Counted from the first letter of the stretch, positions 15,850 through 24,672 are shown. The stretch is 45,619 bases of DNA from Sphingomonas sp. (GCA_002707985.1 PAOI01000036.1:1-45619), one strand, 5' to 3'. The notes: generated by a model not told the origin, from the letters alone. Made by a program: numbers and translations.

Positions 15850-17172
15850 CGCGATGACTTGCCAGCCCAGTCCCCAAGGGATCGCCCCGTCTGGCACCGG
15901 TCCCTGCGGCGTCATCATCGCGGCATCGAGTTCGGGCGACAGGCCCGCGCCGCGCGCGACCCAGCCGAGGAAACGGCCATAATCGCTCGCCGTGGTAAGC
16001 AGATTGGCTGCGGCATTGGCCTGATAGTGTCGCTCCTCCGCGATCGGCTGGCCCTGTTCGTCATGCGGGATGGCGTAGCGCGCGGCATCGACCGCATCGG
16101 ACCAGACGAAATGCGTGTCGCGCATGCCGGCGGGTTCGAACACCCATTGGCGCGCAAGCTGCTCCAGCCCGACACCGAATTTTGCCTCCAGGGCCTTGCG
16201 GAGGATTTCGAATCCTTCGCCCGAATATTGCTGGTGCGTGCCGGGGGCATATTCGAACCGAAGTTTCTTGTCCTCGGTCAGATAGCGCCAGTTGGGCAGC
16301 CCCGAGCGATGGCTGAGCACCCAGCGTGTGGTGAGCTGTTCAAGGCGCGGGTCGCCCGCCAGGTCGGGATCGGTGAAATAGTGCGAGAGCGGCGCGTCGA
16401 GGTCCCAGAGCCCGGCATTGACGAGCCTGAGCGTCGTCATGGTCGTCACCGGCTTGGTCAGCGAAGCGACTTTGTAGATCGCGTCGACCGGCGCGGGATG
16501 CCCGGCAGATAGATTGCCGACGACATGAACCTGACGCAGCACGCCCTGTTCGACATCGGCGAACGCAACCGAGGGGATATCATGCTGTGCCAGCAGCGCG
16601 GACAGGCGGGCGTCATTGTCGAAAACGTGCGCCGGGAAATCGGCGAGGAACGTAGGTGGAGTGTCGCCCGTCGGAACATGATCATAGCTGAATGCCCGCT
16701 CAAGCTTCCAGCCGTCGGCCGTTTTCTCCCAGAAATGAAAGAAGAAGGCAGTGCCGGTGAGGTGAGACGATCCGTCCGCTTCGCGAAGGTAGAAGCTGTG
16801 CGCACCTTCCTGAATCACGCCATAAAGCACTCCATTATTATACATCGGATGGATGACAGTCGATTCGGGGGTCAGGCGCCGGATCGGCTTCGGGCCGTCG
16901 CCCCCGCAGATATTCGCCGTGAATTTCGCCATGAACGCGGCCTTGTCGAGATCCGGGCCGCCCTGATCGTGATAGAATTGCACGTCATCGGCGATAGCGT
17001 TGGAAAACGCCGCGACGTCGCATTGATTGAAGCCGCGATCGAACAGGATCGAATCCATCGCCAGTATCTGCTCGCGCAGCGAGGTTTCGCGGGGCGCGTC
17101 CTGCGCATCGGCTGCGCCCGGCATTGCCGTCGCGCAAAATAGAGTCAGTATCGCCATTGCCCAGGATCGCAT
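15640..17172 (-). CDS. Exported serine hydrolase: NTF2-like domain fused to beta-lactamase/DD-peptidase-fold domain
   Basis: 510 residues. MRSWAMAILTLFCATAMPGAADAQ is a Sec signal peptide. Residues ~30-165 fit an NTF2-like/DUF4440 domain (EQILAMDSILFDRGFNQ, then FFFHFWEKTADGWKLERAF). From ~185 on it is a class C beta-lactamase-fold hydrolase: Ser237-Leu-Thr-Lys240 in VASLTK, Tyr316-Ser-Gly in HQQYSGEGFEI, and His451-Thr-Gly-Gly. All three active-site motifs are therefore present. Such enzymes act on peptides, esters or beta-lactams in the periplasm; resistance cannot be inferred. The start is set by the signal peptide; longer frames upstream are shadow. It is divergent from wecC across 250 nt. 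Confidence 0.85.
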   Translation of the reverse strand: MRSWAMAILTLFCATAMPGAADAQDAPRETSLREQILAMDSILFDRGFNQCDVAAFSNAIADDVQFYHDQGGPDLDKAAFMAKFTANICGGDGPKPIRRLTPESTVIHPMYNNGVLYGVIQEGAHSFYLREADGSSHLTGTAFFFHFWEKTADGWKLERAFSYDHVPTGDTPPTFLADFPAHVFDNDARLSALLAQHDIPSVAFADVEQGVLRQVHVVGNLSAGHPAPVDAIYKVASLTKPVTTMTTLRLVNAGLWDLDAPLSHYFTDPDLAGDPRLEQLTTRWVLSHRSGLPNWRYLTEDKKLRFEYAPGTHQQYSGEGFEILRKALEAKFGVGLEQLARQWVFEPAGMRDTHFVWSDAVDAARYAIPHDEQGQPIAEERHYQANAAANLLTTASDYGRFLGWVARGAGLSPELDAAMMTPQGPVPDGAIPWGLGWQVIALPDGTRALQHTGGDYGIKALALIFPDRQGATLLFSNSENALSIWKKYLDERLGDNGEAIVEANLGSGGE

Positions 17173-17422
17173 CCGACCATCCGTTTCCGTGTTAGAGGCG
17201 TGCTGTGTTAGTGCAATAATACAGTTGTGGCAATCGCCAATCCCGGCAGCGCAAGCGGTGGAGACAAGGCGCGCCGACCCGCGAACCCGGCAGTGCCGCG
17301 AAGTTTCGTTTCCGAAATCTAAACCCTGTTCGAAGACAAGGGGCGTCGACCGGCAAGGGTCCGCGCGCGCATCCCGGCGCGGCGCACCCATGCCGCTGAC
17401 TGGATTGCGGAGAGCGTCGCGC

Positions 17423-18721
17423 ATGATTTCGGACTCGGAACTCAACGTCGTCGTCCTGGGGCTCGGCTATATCGGCCTGCCCACGGCAGCGGTGATCGCG
17501 CGTAGCGGCGCCAATGTGCTGGGCGTCGATGTGCATGCCAACGTCGTCGACACGGTCAATTCGGGCAAGGTGCATATCGAGGAGATCGACCTCGATGGTC
17601 TGGTGTCCGGTGTCGTCGCACGCGGCAAGCTGCGCGCGTCGCTGAAGATCGAACCCGCCGACGTGTTCGTCATCGCGGTCCCCACGCCCTTTGCCGAGGA
17701 TCATGCACCGGATATCGGCTATGTGCTCAAGGCCGCGACCAATGTCGCCACTGTGCTCAAGGCCGGGGACATCGTGATCCTAGAATCGACCTCGCCTGTC
17801 GGCACCACCGAAGCGGTGAGCGACCTGCTGGCCGAATTGCGTCCCGATCTGAAGATTCCCGGCCATTGCACCGGCAGCGCCGATATCGCGCTTGCCTATT
17901 GCCCCGAGCGCGTGTTGCCCGGCCGCATATTGGTCGAGCTGATCGACAATGACCGCGTGATCGGCGGCATCACGCCGCGTTGCGCGCGCAAGGCGCTGCA
18001 ATTCTATCGCCGTTTCGTACGCGGCGCGTGCGTCACCACCACCGCCAAGGCCGCGGAGATGACCAAGCTGACCGAAAATGCGTTTCGCGACGTCAACATC
18101 GCCTTCGCCAATGAATTGTCGATCGTGGCGGAGAAGATGGGTGTCGATGTGTGGGAAGTGATCCGGCTGGCCAATCGCCATCCGCGCGTCAACATCCTGT
18201 CGCCGGGCCCCGGCGTCGGCGGGCATTGCATCGCGGTCGACCCGTGGTTCCTGGTCCATTCGGCGCCCGACGCCACGCCGCTGATCCGCACCGCGCGCGA
18301 AGTGAATGACGGCAAGGTCGATCACACCATCGCGCGCGCCGAAGCGCTGCTGGAAACGATGCCGGGCGCGCCGGTCGCGTGCCTGGGCCTCGCGTTCAAG
18401 GCGAATATCGACGATTTCCGCGAAAGCCCGGCGATGAAGGTTGCCGCTGCGCTGGCGCAGAAACATGGCAGCCGTGTTCGCATCGTCGAACCCTATGCCC
18501 GCGAGCTTCCCGACGTCTTTGCCGATACCGGGGCCGAGCTGATCGATATCGATACCGCGATCGAAACCTGTCCGATGTTCGTCGTGCTGGTCGATCACGA
18601 CGTCTTCAAATCGGTGCCGCTCGACGAACGTGCGGACAAGCTGGTCTATGACACGCGCGGCATCTGGCCCGATCAGGCGAGCCCGGCCGCCAATGCCGCG
18701 GCGCTTCGCCTCGCGAGCTGA
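17423..18721 (+). CDS. wecC: UDP-N-acetyl-D-mannosamine dehydrogenase
   Basis: 432 residues. It oxidises UDP-ManNAc to UDP-ManNAcA with two NAD+. Visible: NAD loop GLGYIG at 13-18, VPTPF, ESTSPVGTTE, Lys215 and Asn219 in the AEMTKLTENAFRDVNIAFANE run, and the catalytic Cys269 in GPGVGGHC. LSPGPGVGGHCIAVDPWF favours WecC over UDP-glucose dehydrogenases. ATG 17423 has GGAGAG about 10 nt upstream; longer in-frame starts run antisense into the hydrolase gene. The 4-epimerase gene follows 115 nt downstream. WecB, its substrate supplier, is 15 kb to the left. Confidence 0.92.
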   Translation: MISDSELNVVVLGLGYIGLPTAAVIARSGANVLGVDVHANVVDTVNSGKVHIEEIDLDGLVSGVVARGKLRASLKIEPADVFVIAVPTPFAEDHAPDIGYVLKAATNVATVLKAGDIVILESTSPVGTTEAVSDLLAELRPDLKIPGHCTGSADIALAYCPERVLPGRILVELIDNDRVIGGITPRCARKALQFYRRFVRGACVTTTAKAAEMTKLTENAFRDVNIAFANELSIVAEKMGVDVWEVIRLANRHPRVNILSPGPGVGGHCIAVDPWFLVHSAPDATPLIRTAREVNDGKVDHTIARAEALLETMPGAPVACLGLAFKANIDDFRESPAMKVAAALAQKHGSRVRIVEPYARELPDVFADTGAELIDIDTAIETCPMFVVLVDHDVFKSVPLDERADKLVYDTRGIWPDQASPAANAAALRLAS

Positions 18722-18836
18722 CGCGCCGGGTGGGAAGCCACTGGATTTGCGCGGGTCGATCGGGCACAGCCCGCCGCAATAGACTGTCGCGCATGCGCGT
18801 CGCGGCGCCGTGGGTCTTCCGCAAGCGGGGGAAGGG

Positions 18837-19850
18837 ATGAATCTGGACGGGTTGCGCGTGCTGGTAACCGGCTCGGCTGGCTTCATCGGCTTCCACACCG
18901 CCAGCGAACTGCTGCAGCGCGGCGCGACCGTGCTGGGCGTCGATAATTTCGGTTCCTATTACGATGTTGCGTTGAAGGAAGCGCGCAACGACCTGTTGTC
19001 GAACCATCCGCGTTTCGCAGTCGCGCGGGTGTCGATCGACGATAGCGAAGCCTTTGGGGCGGTCTGGCGAGACTTTGGCCCCGATGTCGTGATCCACCTC
19101 GCGGCGCAGGCGGGGGTGCGGTACAGCATCGATCATCCGGAAAGCTATGTCGCGAGCAACATCATCGGCACTTTCAATGTGCTCGAACTCGCGCGGCACA
19201 ATCCGCTCAAGCATCTGCTCGTGGCGTCGACCAGCTCGGTCTATGGCGCGAATACCGACATGCCCTTTGCCGAAACCCAGCGGACGCAGACTCCGGTCAG
19301 CCTCTATGCCGCGACCAAGGGTTCGACCGAGTTGCTGGGCCATAGCTACAGCCATCTGTTCGGCATCCCGGCGACCTTTTTCCGCTTTTTCACCGTCTAT
19401 GGCCCCTGGGGCCGGCCTGACATGGCGTTGTTCAAATTCACCAAGGCGATCCTCGAGGACCGCCCGATCGATGTGTACAACAATGGCGAGATGGAACGCG
19501 ACTTCACCTATGTCGCGGATCTGGTCGACGCCGTCGTGGCGCTGGTGAACTGCATCCCCGGCGCGCAGCCCGCGCTGGAGGGCGACAGCCTCTCTCCGGT
19601 CGCGCCGTTTCGTGTGGTCAATATCGGCGGCGGCACCCCGACCAGGCTGATGGACTATATCGCCGAGCTCGAGCGCGCGTTGGGCAGGCCCGCGATCAAG
19701 AATTTCATGCCGATGCAGCCGGGCGACGTGCTCGCCACCCATGCATCTTCGGATCTGCTGCAACGGCTGATCGGCAAGGTGCCGGAGACGCCGCCCAGCG
19801 AAGGCATCCCCGCCTTCGTCAAATGGTATCGCGACTTTTACAGCGCCTGA
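18837..19850 (+). CDS. NAD-dependent epimerase, probable UDP-glucuronate 4-epimerase
   Basis: 337 residues, extended short-chain dehydrogenase. Rossmann loop GSAGFIG at 12-18, catalytic YxxxK as Tyr157-Lys161 (LYAATK), HLAAQAGVRYSI and FFRFFTVYGPWGRPDMA, the last two being strong markers of the UDP-glucuronate 4-epimerase (LpsL/CapI) group, which makes UDP-galacturonate. A GTG nine codons upstream (18810) is possible, but GGGGGAAGGG ends right before ATG 18837, which I prefer. It lies downstream of wecC on the same strand, so the pair may supply two acidic sugars to one polysaccharide. Confidence 0.9.
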   Translation: MNLDGLRVLVTGSAGFIGFHTASELLQRGATVLGVDNFGSYYDVALKEARNDLLSNHPRFAVARVSIDDSEAFGAVWRDFGPDVVIHLAAQAGVRYSIDHPESYVASNIIGTFNVLELARHNPLKHLLVASTSSVYGANTDMPFAETQRTQTPVSLYAATKGSTELLGHSYSHLFGIPATFFRFFTVYGPWGRPDMALFKFTKAILEDRPIDVYNNGEMERDFTYVADLVDAVVALVNCIPGAQPALEGDSLSPVAPFRVVNIGGGTPTRLMDYIAELERALGRPAIKNFMPMQPGDVLATHASSDLLQRLIGKVPETPPSEGIPAFVKWYRDFYSA

Positions 19851-19875
19851 TCGCGCGCAGTCGCGCCTTCGGGCA

Positions 19876-20922
19876 TCAGTGGCGGATCAGAATCGCCTCC
19901 CAGTCGCCGTCCAGCGGGCGATCGCGTGAAGCGAGGATCGGGGGAATTTCGGGCAGCTCCGTCACCGTTTCCATCCGCGCCAGCTCATGCTCCATCGTCG
20001 CCACGCGGTCGCGCCAGTTCGGATGGGTGCGCGCGCGCAGGATTCCGCCGGCATATTCGGGGCCGAACCGTTTCCAATAGGTGATGGAGACCGCCGGATC
20101 ATAGCCGGCATTGCGCAGCAGCGAGAGCGACAGGATATCGGCCTGAATCTCCGACTGCCGGAAATATTTCACGCTGCCGCCGAAACCCGACAACATGCCC
20201 CAGGCGACGCCGCGTTCTTCCAGTCGTTCACGATGGTGCAGCACATTATGCGCGAATTCATGCGCCACTACGGACGGCAGCCAGGATTCGGGGTATTCCT
20301 CGAGAAAGCGGGAACTGACCTGCACCATGGTGCCATCGGCGCTGGCGTCCATATCATCGGCAAAGCGTATTTCGAAGCGTGACCGGCAGGCCGGGACGGG
20401 GTGAATCGTGGTTTCGATCACTTCGCCGTTGCGCATCACCTTTACCGCGATGGGCTGGTCGGGCGGCAGGTCGGCAAGCGCGAGCTGCACCGCGACGAGC
20501 CGGTCGGTAGTGCCCGGTTCGCCACGGGTATCGGCAATCACGACCGGTCCGATCGCAAGGATCGAATCATTGGGCATCAGCCCCGCTGCCTCGGCCGGGC
20601 TGCCTTCGACAATGCCTTCGATCGCGACTTCGCTGGCAAAACCGAAATATTCCTTTGCCGCTTCGCGGTCGCCCGAATCGAACTGGTCGAGCGTGTGCAG
20701 CTGAATTCCCGTTGCCGGCTGGAGCCGGTCGCACAGCGCGACATTGGCCGTCGCCAGCCGATATCCGATCCGCGCCAGTTTCATTTCCACCGCGCGGAAC
20801 GGTTCGAACGCAGCGGCGTCCTGTTCCGCCATGGCCTGGCCGGGAAATGCCGCGAGCGCAGCGAGCGCGGCGAATGCGGAGAGGATGTTCCGGAAACAAC
20901 ACTTGTACGAAAATGGCGTCAT
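19876..20922 (-). CDS. Exported M48-family metalloprotease with N-terminal PDZ domain
   Basis: 348 residues. Signal peptide ending about residue 32 (PGQAMA/EQ). A PDZ-like domain lies at about 95-175 (EGIVEGSPAEAAGLMPNDSILAIG). The zinc motif HEFAH is at 221-225 with the third ligand Glu258 in QSEIQADILSL, the gluzincin arrangement of M48 (HtpX/BepA-like) proteases. No membrane anchor other than the signal segment is seen, so it should be periplasmic. A role in envelope-protein quality control is inference. It is convergent with the epimerase gene (25 nt) and divergent from the phosphatase gene. Confidence 0.88.
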   Translation of the reverse strand: MTPFSYKCCFRNILSAFAALAALAAFPGQAMAEQDAAAFEPFRAVEMKLARIGYRLATANVALCDRLQPATGIQLHTLDQFDSGDREAAKEYFGFASEVAIEGIVEGSPAEAAGLMPNDSILAIGPVVIADTRGEPGTTDRLVAVQLALADLPPDQPIAVKVMRNGEVIETTIHPVPACRSRFEIRFADDMDASADGTMVQVSSRFLEEYPESWLPSVVAHEFAHNVLHHRERLEERGVAWGMLSGFGGSVKYFRQSEIQADILSLSLLRNAGYDPAVSITYWKRFGPEYAGGILRARTHPNWRDRVATMEHELARMETVTELPEIPPILASRDRPLDGDWEAILIRH

Positions 20923-20945
20923 TTCGGCATTATCCCCCTATCTTG

Positions 20946-20962
20946 CACAATTGCAATTTGTG
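20946..20962. promoter_or_regulatory. Imperfect palindrome between divergent genes
   Basis: CACAA, TTGCAAT, TTGTG: 17 nt with 6 of 8 symmetric pairs, located 24 nt upstream of the metalloprotease start and about 90 nt upstream of the phosphatase start. Its A/T-rich character in GC-rich surroundings and its position suggest an operator or part of overlapping promoters. Confidence 0.3.
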
Positions 20963-21050
20963 TAACCGCGCCTGATCTTCCAGTCGCGGGCAAACGCCGT
21001 GGAATCGTGACCGCCACCCGCTCATATTGTTCGAATCAGACGAAGTGCAG

Positions 21051-21833
21051 ATGCTCGCCAGATTATTTTCCCGATCCCGCCCGCAACGCCAGGGGCCCTC
21101 GGCACAATTGCCGGAGGGGCAGCGCGTCTATGCGGTGGGCGATGTGCACGGGATGCTGGAGCAGCTTGAAGAGCTGTTGTCGCGGATCGAAGCCGACAAT
21201 GAAGCGCGCGGACCGGCTCGAACCACCGTCATCTTTCTGGGCGACCTGATCGATCGCGGCCCCGATTCCGCGCAAGTGGTGGAGCGCCTGCGTGAGATTG
21301 CCGCGGCGAGCACGCCCGGCACGATCCGGTTCTTGTTGGGAAATCACGAGGAAGTCCTGCTCTCGGTGCTGAACGGCAGCGAAAAGGCGTTGCGCTTCTT
21401 CAATCGCATCGGCGGGCGCGAAACGCTGCTCAGCTATGGCATTCCGGCATCGGTGTACGCCAGCTGCGAATATTCCGAGCTGCTGGCGCGGGCACAGGCG
21501 GCGGTGCCGCCCGAACATGTCGAATTCCTGCGTGGGTTCGAGGATATGATCGTGCTGGGCGACTATGCCTTCGTTCATGCGGGCGTCGATCCCCGGCGCG
21601 CGCTCGACGAACAGGAAACGGCGCATCTGCGCTGGATTCGCGAGGAATTTCTGGATCATCGCGGCACGCTCGAAAAAGTCGTCGTCCATGGCCACACGGT
21701 GCGGGACGACGTCGAGCAGCTCGCGCACCGTATCGGCATCGATACCGGGGCATTTGCCGGCGGACCGCTGACGGCAATGGGGTTCGAAGGCCGGGATCGC
21801 TGGGTATTGCAGGCGCCGCCCCGCGCGATCTGA
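21051..21833 (+). CDS. PPP-family metallophosphoesterase (serine/threonine phosphatase or Ap4A-hydrolase type)
   Basis: 260 residues. The phosphoesterase signatures appear in order: GDVHG (30-34), GDLIDRG (64-70), GNHEE (97-101), HAGVDP and HGHTV. These place it in the PPP group shared by bacterial protein phosphatases and diadenosine tetraphosphatases; the substrate cannot be chosen from sequence alone. I start at ATG 21051 rather than an in-frame TTG eight codons upstream. It is cytoplasmic as far as can be seen, with a basic N-terminal tail (ARLFSRSRPQRQ). Divergent from the metalloprotease. Confidence 0.9.
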   Translation: MLARLFSRSRPQRQGPSAQLPEGQRVYAVGDVHGMLEQLEELLSRIEADNEARGPARTTVIFLGDLIDRGPDSAQVVERLREIAAASTPGTIRFLLGNHEEVLLSVLNGSEKALRFFNRIGGRETLLSYGIPASVYASCEYSELLARAQAAVPPEHVEFLRGFEDMIVLGDYAFVHAGVDPRRALDEQETAHLRWIREEFLDHRGTLEKVVVHGHTVRDDVEQLAHRIGIDTGAFAGGPLTAMGFEGRDRWVLQAPPRAI

Positions 21834-21896
21834 AGCATCGGCGAGCCACGCGGACGGAAGGGCGATCCACCGGTCGGCGGTGTACGATGTCAGCGA

Positions 21897-22205
21897 TCAG
21901 TCGATGGTGATGCTATCCGGCATCCCCAGCGCCCTGCGCACTTCGCCTGCCGATCTGCCGGGCTTCAGCAACGCGACAAGGCTGTCCAGCGTGGCCCCTA
22001 TCTCCAGCCGGTCGAGCAGGATTTCGCCGGGGCGGCGGCTCCAGCGCTGACGCAGCACATATTGGCCGCCCTGCGTCTCATAGATCCGCACGAAGCCGAG
22101 ATCATGATAGTCGCCGTCGAACAATTTGCGCCCGACAAAGGCGAGATTGGGACCGGCCGGGTTTTCCAGCTCGATCGGTTCGAATGACTTTGCGGATCCC
22201 GTCAC
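21897..22205 (-). CDS. Small protein of unknown function
   Basis: 102 residues from a GTG start. Cytoplasmic-looking, mixed composition, with VRIYETQGGQYVLRQRW and a C-terminal helical part (DSLVALLKPGRSAGEVRRALG). I do not recognise the family. Codon use is like that of its neighbours, which supports it being real. It converges on the phosphatase gene, with 63 nt of featureless DNA between. Confidence 0.6.
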   Translation of the reverse strand: MTGSAKSFEPIELENPAGPNLAFVGRKLFDGDYHDLGFVRIYETQGGQYVLRQRWSRRPGEILLDRLEIGATLDSLVALLKPGRSAGEVRRALGMPDSITID

Positions 22206-22292
22206 GAATTTGCCTTTCCGTCCGCGAATGGGCGATCGGCCACCGACCCTGAAGTGGCAACAGGGCCGGTGGCCTGTCTGCTGTGGGACGGG

Positions 22293-22598
22293 CTAGCGCC
22301 CGATGTCCCACAGCAGCATCACGATCAGGGAAATCAGCAATATCGCGACGCCCAGCACCATCCAGTTCCGCAGGACCGAATCGGTCCGGCGAAGATGCGT
22401 GGCGTGAAAGTCGCGATAGGCATCCCGCGCGTTTCCGGACGTGAGCAGAGCATGATCGAGCGCCGATGCATCGCGTTTGATGTATCGGACGATCCGATCG
22501 ATCTCCGCCTGTGTCAGCGTGGAATGCCGAAGAAGCATCGCTTCAATCTCCGCGCGCCGTAGCTCGCGTTGCTGATCCCCGGAGTGCTTTTCGCGCAT
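22293..22598 (-). CDS. Small C-terminally anchored membrane protein
   Basis: 101 residues from ATG 22598. The first ~75 residues are hydrophilic and helical (REKHSGDQQRELRRAEIEAM...), and the C-terminal end (NWMVLGVAILLISLIVMLLWDIGR) is one transmembrane helix, so it would be a tail-anchored inner-membrane protein with its bulk in the cytoplasm. No enzymatic motif. Longer in-frame starts are proline/arginine-rich shadow. Function unknown. Confidence 0.65.
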   Translation of the reverse strand: MREKHSGDQQRELRRAEIEAMLLRHSTLTQAEIDRIVRYIKRDASALDHALLTSGNARDAYRDFHATHLRRTDSVLRNWMVLGVAILLISLIVMLLWDIGR

Positions 22599-22656
22599 TC
22601 CGGTTCTCTTGATGAATAGGTTCGATCGCGCGGACAGCGCCGCGCGGCGGATCGAT

Positions 22657-23025
22657 TCAGGCGCGCGGCGGTGCGTGCGCCGGCGGCGGGACGCCTTCGC
22701 TGGCGCCGAGGATCGCGACCGGAGCGGCGTCGGGTGTCCGGGTGGAGGCAACGGCGCCTACCGCCGAAAGCGGCGGAACAGCCGTGGATATCAGCGCCGG
22801 TGGCGTACCGTTGGGCGGATCGGGCAAGGGATCGGAGCGTGCCGCCAGCGCTTCCTGCGCCTGGCGCTGGGCGCCAAGCGTGACTTCGACCGTCGTGGGA
22901 TTGAACGCAGAGCCGTGACGCACCCGATCGGGCAGGCTCACCGGCGTCAACGCATGCGCGACGATGCTCGCCAGAAGCAGGAAGGTCGCGGCAATCCGCA
23001 AACGCAAGGAGGTCGGGCGAGTCAT
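22657..23025 (-). CDS. Small exported proline-rich protein of unknown function
   Basis: 122 residues. The N-terminus TRPTSLRLRIAATFLLLASIVAHA looks like a signal peptide; the mature part is rich in Pro and Ala with no motif and probably little fold. The ATG at 23025 has no obvious ribosome binding site, so the start and the gene itself are less certain than its neighbours. It follows murJ on the same strand after 59 nt. Confidence 0.5.
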   Translation of the reverse strand: MTRPTSLRLRIAATFLLLASIVAHALTPVSLPDRVRHGSAFNPTTVEVTLGAQRQAQEALAARSDPLPDPPNGTPPALISTAVPPLSAVGAVASTRTPDAAPVAILGASEGVPPPAHAPPRA

Positions 23026-23084
23026 GGCGCGGCAACGAATATAGTCATGCGCGCGCGCAGTGGAAGTGCGCGAAGGCCATGGGG

Positions 23085-24644
23085 TCAACCGCCCCGTCGC
23101 ACCATCGCCTTGAGGTCGCTGATCAGATAGGCGCGGGTGATCAGGCAGGCGAGGCCGTAGATCGCTGCCCCGACGCCGACGAGCAGCAGCATGCCGAACG
23201 CGCGGATCCAGAAGCCGCCGGTGGTCCAGGGTTCGATCAGCTGTTCGCCGAACCACAGCGCAACGCCCATCAGGATCGCGGCGAGCGCGAGGCGCGGGAC
23301 GCGGCGCCGCAGGCGCGCATCGGCAGTGAAATGGCCGCGCTTTCTGAGCGTCCAGTAGAGCAGCACCATGTTGATGCACGCCGACAGCGCAGTTGCCAGC
23401 GCGGGACCGATATAGCCGATGGTGGGAATGAGGATCAGGTTGCCGACGATGTTCGCGACCACTGCGATCATCGCGAACCGCACCGGTGTGCGGGTGTCCT
23501 CACGCGCATAGAAGCCCGGTGTCAGCACCTTGATCAGGACATAGGCCGGGAGGCCGATCGAAAAGGCGGCAAGCGTCATTGCCGTGGCGCTGGTATCGGC
23601 GGCGTCGAACCGGCCGTGCTGGAACAGGGTGCGGATGATCGGTTCGGCGGCGACCATCAGTGCGACCATGGCGGGCAGGGTGAGGAACAGCGCCAGTTCG
23701 ATCCCGCGATTCTGCATCGCCATCGCTTCGGCGTCCTTGCCCTCGCCCAGCTGGCGCGAAATCGTGGGGAGCAGGATGGTGCCGAGGCCGATCCCGATCA
23801 GGCCGAGCGGCAGCTGATTGAGGCGATCGGCATAATAGATATAGCTGATCGCACCGGGGGCGAGCAGGCTGCCCGCCAGCGCAGTGGAGATGAGGAGGTT
23901 GATCTGGACCGCGCCCGCACCGGCGGCGGCGGGCAGGATCAGCTTGAACAGCTGGCCGATATCCTTGTCGATGCGCGGGATGCGCAGGCGCAGCCTCACG
24001 CCCGCGCCGCGACATGCCCAGATCAGCCAGCCGAGCTGAAGCGCGCCGCCGACCGTGACCGAGATCGCCTGAACCCGCGCGGTTTCATAGGCGTCGGTGC
24101 CGTGAAAGAACCACAGACCGGAGATCATCGCGATGTTGAGCAGCACCGGGGCGGCGGCATTGACCCAGAAGCGATTGAGCGAATTCAATATGCCGCCGAG
24201 CAGCGAGACGATGCTGATCAGCGCGAGATAGGGAATGGTGATGCGCGAAAGCGTGACGGCATAGGCGAATTGTTCCGGCGTCGGATCGTTGAACCCGCCC
24301 GACAGCGCCCAGGTGATCGGCCATGCGGCGGCGATCATGACGATGGTGAAGAGGATCAGGACCGGCAGCAGCACGGCCATCGCCCGCTCGGCGAAATCGA
24401 GTCCCGCAGAAAGCTCGCCATTTTCGGCGACGCGGCGATTGAACATCGGAATGAACGCAGAGGAAAAAGCACCCTCTGCGAACAGCGCGCGGAACATGTT
24501 GGGCAGGCGGAAGGCGACAAGGAACGCGTCCGACGCAAAGCCCGCGCCGACAAAGGTCGCCTGCAGCGAATCGCGTACCAGCGCGAGTACGCGGCTTACC
24601 AGCGTGAGGCCGCCGACCGATCCCAGCGTCTTTGCGAGATTCAT
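23085..24644 (-). CDS. murJ: Lipid II flippase MurJ
   Basis: 519 residues, about 14 transmembrane helices. It moves lipid II across the inner membrane for peptidoglycan synthesis. The start MNLAKTLGSVGGLTLVSRVLALVRD and the following FVGAGFASDAFLVAFRLPNMFRALFAEGAFSSAF are diagnostic for the MviN/MurJ family. secB lies 28 nt upstream on the same strand. In related genomes trpS usually follows directly; here it is far away. The protein could in principle also serve other lipid-linked sugars. Confidence 0.97.
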   Translation of the reverse strand: MNLAKTLGSVGGLTLVSRVLALVRDSLQATFVGAGFASDAFLVAFRLPNMFRALFAEGAFSSAFIPMFNRRVAENGELSAGLDFAERAMAVLLPVLILFTIVMIAAAWPITWALSGGFNDPTPEQFAYAVTLSRITIPYLALISIVSLLGGILNSLNRFWVNAAAPVLLNIAMISGLWFFHGTDAYETARVQAISVTVGGALQLGWLIWACRGAGVRLRLRIPRIDKDIGQLFKLILPAAAGAGAVQINLLISTALAGSLLAPGAISYIYYADRLNQLPLGLIGIGLGTILLPTISRQLGEGKDAEAMAMQNRGIELALFLTLPAMVALMVAAEPIIRTLFQHGRFDAADTSATAMTLAAFSIGLPAYVLIKVLTPGFYAREDTRTPVRFAMIAVVANIVGNLILIPTIGYIGPALATALSACINMVLLYWTLRKRGHFTADARLRRRVPRLALAAILMGVALWFGEQLIEPWTTGGFWIRAFGMLLLVGVGAAIYGLACLITRAYLISDLKAMVRRGG

Positions 24645-24672
24645 CGGTCAGCGGCCTCCGCCGGATTGTGGA

